Origin: Antedon mediterranea
Lineage: Eukaryota; Echinodermata; Crinoidea; Comatulida; Antedonidae
DNA length: 60,000 nucleotides
Direction: 5' to 3'
NCBI RefSeq assembly: GCF_964355755.1
Contig: NC_092673.1
Location: 6,021,001-6,081,000, forward strand
Shown piece by piece: positions 55,721 through 60,000 of this stretch (position 1 is its first letter; the number at the start of each line of letters is the position of its first letter). The translations under genes and the position numbers were made by a program. The notes under the pieces are model-generated. The model saw only the letters and a program-made list of their open reading frames with translations. It ran no database searches and had not been told where the DNA came from.

Positions 55721-56333
55721 CATCACTTTTAATCCTGAGCTTTTTTCTTTCTCCAGAGGCTCCATCAGCAATGGGACTAGGTCTTCTCTTTGACCTCTTT
55801 GTCTCTATCCCCAACAAAATGTTACTGGCATTTTTGTCGAGAACCTTTGCAAAACGTCCTATTGACTTCTCTTCATCCACCAGAAGTTCTTCTCTCTCAA
55901 GATTGAATACAAAATCCCAAATATTGCTAAAAGTGAAATTTCCTTCGCTGTATTGTAACTGCATGGTTGATACTTTTCTGGTATTTTCTCTTAAAGCTTT
56001 AAAAAGTCTTTTGCGATATTCTGTTATTGGTTCGCCCTTGGTAAAATTGTACTCTTCATTGTTGTTTGGATGCTTCACCTTAAACTGCTCTATTAGATCT
56101 ATAGCTTTCTGCTTATTTGTTACTCTAGCGATGTCTAACAGAATTTCTACATCAGTAGGGTTATATTGAATACATCCTTTGCTTTCAAGTTCATTAAACC
56201 ATTCGAGTGCTGGGACATCTTCTTTATTTAATACCTGTCCAGAGCAGTGGTCATTTAGCAGAAGTCTTAGCCACAAACGGTTCTCACCTTCATATCTATC
56301 ACTTACAGATTTAAGTAATTCTGCAAATTCCAT
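55721..56333 (-). CDS. tandem-DED gene, exon 1
   Basis: 613 nt from ATG 56333 to donor GATG^GTAAGT (55720-55719), 204 codons plus one base. Two DED-like domains: residues about 3-88 (LLKSVSDRYEG, LRLLLNDH, LEWFNELE, KAIDLIEQF) and about 105-195 (EYRKRLFKALREN, IWDFVFNLEREELL, DKNASNILLGIE), then a basic stretch KRSKRRPSP. DED proteins bridge receptors to caspases; which partner applies here is unknown. It has the intact donor that the left copy lost. Confidence 0.8.
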
Positions 56334-57383
56334 TTTCTATACAACTATGTAGAATTGAATTGTACAATAAATATAATATTTTGTTAAATTCCGAGAGTAC
56401 ATCATTAACACAATTTAATGATAACGTTTGTACCATGAAATATTCACAACTATCAACCTATAAACGTCTAAAATAATTATACAGTAATTCATTTTTGTAA
56501 ATGTTTATATCCAGTTGGAATTTTTTCAAATATATTTTTGTCGTGAGTGCGACAAACAGCCAGGTCAAGTTCAAAGATACCAACATTTAATAGGTTTGCT
56601 ATTATTTAATATATCATTGTTATATGCGAATTGAATTACTCTAAAGTTGAGAAGTTATTGACCTGAGGATCAAGAAATACATACCAACATCCCTACTCTA
56701 TGATGGATGCGTTGAGTTGTACAGTAATTTACAATTTAGAAGGAGCACACTATCACACCTAATTTCAGCCCCTTATATTTGATTAAATTAATACACCTAT
56801 TAACACCATTATTATATTTATATGACTGCATCTGATTTTGCTGGATCATCTAGTGTGTGTATGTGTATGGCACAAAAGGTTACTAATTTACATACCTTGA
56901 AAATTCCAAAACAGGATTTGGGTAGAACCAGGAATTTCACTCTTCCCTGGTAGAACATACAAGATGCCCGGAAATACAAACTCGTAGAAAAACCAAATTT
57001 TCTAGCACAAGCTGCCTTCACCGAATTTATCAGTTAAATCGAGGATTTCAATGTAGAGATAAATATTCTGCTATCTGTGACGTGGTTCAAAGTCCTGTAA
57101 TTATAAAAATACTCACAAAAGCATACTGATGAGAAATTCATTAAATATTAACATTGCTATCATTGATTACTGCAATGTTCACAATATAGTAGAAATACAT
57201 TTCAATTCGCTCACAAACTGACTAATTTATTATCATGTTTTATCTAAAAATAGGAGTATTATTCAAAGTTTAAAATGTTCTCAATCCGATAAACAAGGGT
57301 TTTCAAAAACTCTGTCCCATCTCGCACATGTGACGGTTATTTCGAGACACAAAAAGTGACGTCATTCCCCTCCTGACATAGTG
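55721..57383 (-). repeat. right arm of the inverted DED duplication
   Basis: Partner of 158-1834, including about 1 kb upstream of the ATG. It continues into intron 1 beyond 55721 without homology to the left arm, so it probably represents the parental locus. Confidence 0.9.
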
Positions 57384-60000
57384 ATCTGAGTTTTCTTATA
57401 GCAGAATGAAACTAGAAATCTTGAAATATGAGTTTTCTATATCTATAAAACTCAGATATCCGAGTTTTCTAGATTTGAGTTTTCTAGACAGACACCCAGT
57501 CTTATTCTACAGTTATTGTCCTCTTTTTGCTTTAGCCTTGTCTAGCCAGAAGCTTCCACGATTTATCATGGTTAATGATGCCTGTTGAGAATGTCATACC
57601 TTCTTGGTGGCGGAATTGCGTACGCCATGTTTAATTCCTAGGCTTCGTATGTTGTACGTTACTCACAGTTCTAGGCCTATATAATTTATGCTGGTAGCAA
57701 AATTAGGTGTGTTCTCTCTTAGAAAAAGTGTCGAGGGCACCATGTGTTAAATACAATACTAATAAACATATATTTGGCTTTTAAACTAAAATTTAATATT
57801 AAATGTTTTTAAGCAGAAACGCCCAACGACTATCTAAACTATAAAACAAAACAAAATGTCCTTTTATTAGGCCTACCTGATTGTTGTGTTGTTAACTGAA
57901 ATTCAGAAATAAAAGATGAATGAAAAAGGAAACAGTAGGCCTACCTCTTATTACACCTTTAGGTAATAAATTGAGTATGTAGTCCTTCTTTAGTAATGGA
58001 GTAGTACGAAGCACATATTAATGGAGTGGTATATTTATTTAAAGCGAAAAACTAGATATAGCGTCACATACACAAAAGAATTTCTCAACCATGAAGCTTG
58101 AAATCATGAATATTTTATGTTGATGTGTAATAATGTAAAATCAATCGTGAACACTTGATAGTCTAATAAATATAATATAATGATATGTATTGATCCACTC
58201 TTTTGTGGTCATCGAAGTATGCAGTCTGATAATGTGCAATGTCCTCATGCCCACAAGTACTAAGTCATTCGATGTTGATTGTCGCTATAGCAACTGTTAA
58301 AACCAAGAATTAATAGTGATGGGTGGGGGACCAATATTAATAATATCTATAGTTGATTTATATAATATCGCGTTAAGATTTGACTCGCACTTATGGAAAT
58401 GAAAAAAAATGCCTCGCACAAACATTAGGCGTGCTACACATCCGCTTGCCTCAATCATAACGAGTTGTTCAAAATACTGAAATATAAATACTAAAAAAAG
58501 AATTGAATTGAATCAATAAAAATAACAAATCATGTGACATATCCTATTTACATCTTTTTAATATGAGAAATTTGTGGTTTTTATTGTAGCGTTGTGAATA
58601 AATACCAAGCCTTCTAGTTGTGAGCTCAAATTTCAGTAACCTTTATGTGGCATTTAATGGCTTAACTCCCCAACACCTGGATCTAAAAAGATAAACGTGG
58701 TGTCTTTGTCAATGTTATAGGGGTCACAAAATAAATAAAATTTTCGCAACTATATAATCACTCAGTCAGATATCCAGGGTCAATGACCTTTATTTAGTAT
58801 ATAAGGGCGCGTTTCATTCAGAATTCCAAGCCTAAACTAACATACAGCTAATCTCAAATGAAAAATGGAAAATTATTACAATACTGGAATATAACAACTG
58901 AAATCCAGTTAATTAAACCACAATAACTTACCAAAAATGTTATGATGACAGATGAACATACTGATAAACAACATCCTTCGCGTAGACTACATTAAGCCCA
59001 CTGTACCACATTGTACAAAACTGCCTTAGGCCTGAGCTTCCTACAATACACTTTCAATAGGGCTGTAAGGCTGACCAATCAATTGGTCAGAAAAAAAGTA
59101 GTCAGCTTGACAGACCATGATTGTGACACATGGTGTAACAAAATATGCAAATAAGTATATGCTTGAGTGAACTTAAAGCTACTAAACATATTACTAGATT
59201 AGCGAAAAGCGAGTAAGTTTACCTCTGTTCAAACTCCGTCTTAAGTTCTTCTTTCCTAATTAGTTTTGTTTCTTTTTATTTGTTTTGAATGTTTTTTCTT
59301 TTTATATTGAATTTATATTTAAATATTTTACTTAAATGATAATAATTTAAGTTAATATTTTTCTTTGAAAGGTGTAATATAAATAGTCGGCATTGATATT
59401 AATAGCTAGGTATAGAGGGAAGTTGGACTTTTGACACAAATATATTACATAACAAATATTTAATTATTATAGCTGTTTATTTTACAGTACAACAGAATTA
59501 TTATTGCTGTAACAATACTGAAACACAAAAAGTCATTTGAAATTAGAAGATTACAGAGAATAAAATATATTATATAACACCTCAATAAATTCCTGTCATT
59601 TGATTGGACGATCGTCAAATAGTACTTTTTTCGTGTAAAATATTTTTTTACTATTGCTTGTAAAATACAACAGCGCCGCCTATTTTGTACTTGCGCACAG
59701 TTGTCCAGAATTGGTTCAAAGTGTGTCAAAAGTCTATTCGCACGAATAAATACTGATTACGTTAATTTTTAATGGATCTAAGCGGTTTTCAGATCCGTAG
59801 AATTTAATGGAAGTATTTTTAAATAGGTATGACGTAATACAAATGGTGTTTTCTGATTGGTTGAGGCGAATGTGCTTAAGTCGATTAATATTACATTCAC
59901 TATTGAAAGTGTAAGGGTTTTACCCAGGGAAGCCGGTGAAATTAAAATTTCCCTCTTCTTTGCATGCTAAACCCAATACATCCAACTGGAATATTTTCTT
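57384..60000. other. no gene recognised
   Basis: AT-rich sequence. 57388-57490 has short GAGTTTTCT repeats and 58900-59590 is a dispersed repeat. Several TAGGCCTA octamers occur at 57.6-57.95 kb. No ORF over 90 codons with motifs, and no RNA gene seen. Confidence 0.5.
58900..59590 (+). repeat. dispersed repeat, copy 2
   Basis: Direct-orientation relative of 44160-44690, including AACTTACC, ATGATGACAGATGAACAT, CAAAATATGCAAAT and GTCATTTGAAATTAGAAG. Confidence 0.6.

Noticed and set aside
57406-57588. short ORF on the + strand
   Set aside because: Composed partly of GAGTTTTCT repeats; no motif.

Overview
This window is eukaryotic and almost certainly from a metazoan. It has split genes with canonical GT/AG introns, a tRNA-derived SINE, non-LTR and LTR retrotransposons, Helentron-type and foldback DNA transposons, a minisatellite, and very few host exons. 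Gene content (an ARB2A/FAM172A homologue and tandem death-effector-domain genes), a Ty3/Gypsy element primed by tRNA-Leu, a CsRn1-type Gypsy element, Tx1/L1-type LINEs and an AT-rich background suggest a marine invertebrate, perhaps an echinoderm. That placement is inference. The palindromic octamer TAGGCCTA is strikingly frequent throughout.

Host genes. (1) An ARB2A (FAM172A) homologue on the + strand. Eight exons between 3231 and 30476 join to exactly 304 codons including the stop. The last intron (7330-30369) is 23 kb because a Tx1-type LINE landed in it and then accumulated nested elements. (2) A tandem-DED gene on the - strand at 56333-54529 (two exons; a one-base frameshift in an A8 run of the second). 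(3) A second, inverted copy of its promoter and first exon at 158-1834. That copy lost the ancestral splice donor but carries a new GTAAGT, in phase zero, facing the first visible ARB2A exon. A DED-ARB2 fusion transcript is therefore possible and is the most interesting prediction here.

Layout. 1-3230: inverted DED copy, a small duplicated piece of ARB2A exon 2, LINE debris. 3231-8386: ARB2A exons 1-7 with a SINE and a 1.06 kb foldback element in introns. 8387-29938: one Tx1-type LINE flanked by a 17-bp target duplication. Its reverse-transcriptase core is gone, and its interior holds a - strand CsRn1-type Gypsy element (A), three Helentron-like copies (HINEs), a 2.69 kb tandem duplication and a + strand Gypsy element (B), itself broken by a hAT-like transposon. 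30370-30476: last ARB2A exon, followed 66 bp later by a nearly full-length LINE (to 33602). 33603-36935: minisatellite split by a second copy of the 1.06 kb foldback element. 38213-42578: three copies of a palindromic 3-bp-TSD element, one inserted in another, plus a LINE fragment. 45223-53942: a second Tx1-type LINE (15-bp target duplication) whose ORF1-ORF2 junction carries a 5 kb element with ~740-bp inverted repeats. 54.5-57.4 kb: the intact-side DED gene. 57.4-60 kb: no gene seen.

Most pol-like ORFs here are broken. The window is mainly a record of nested transposition around two host loci.
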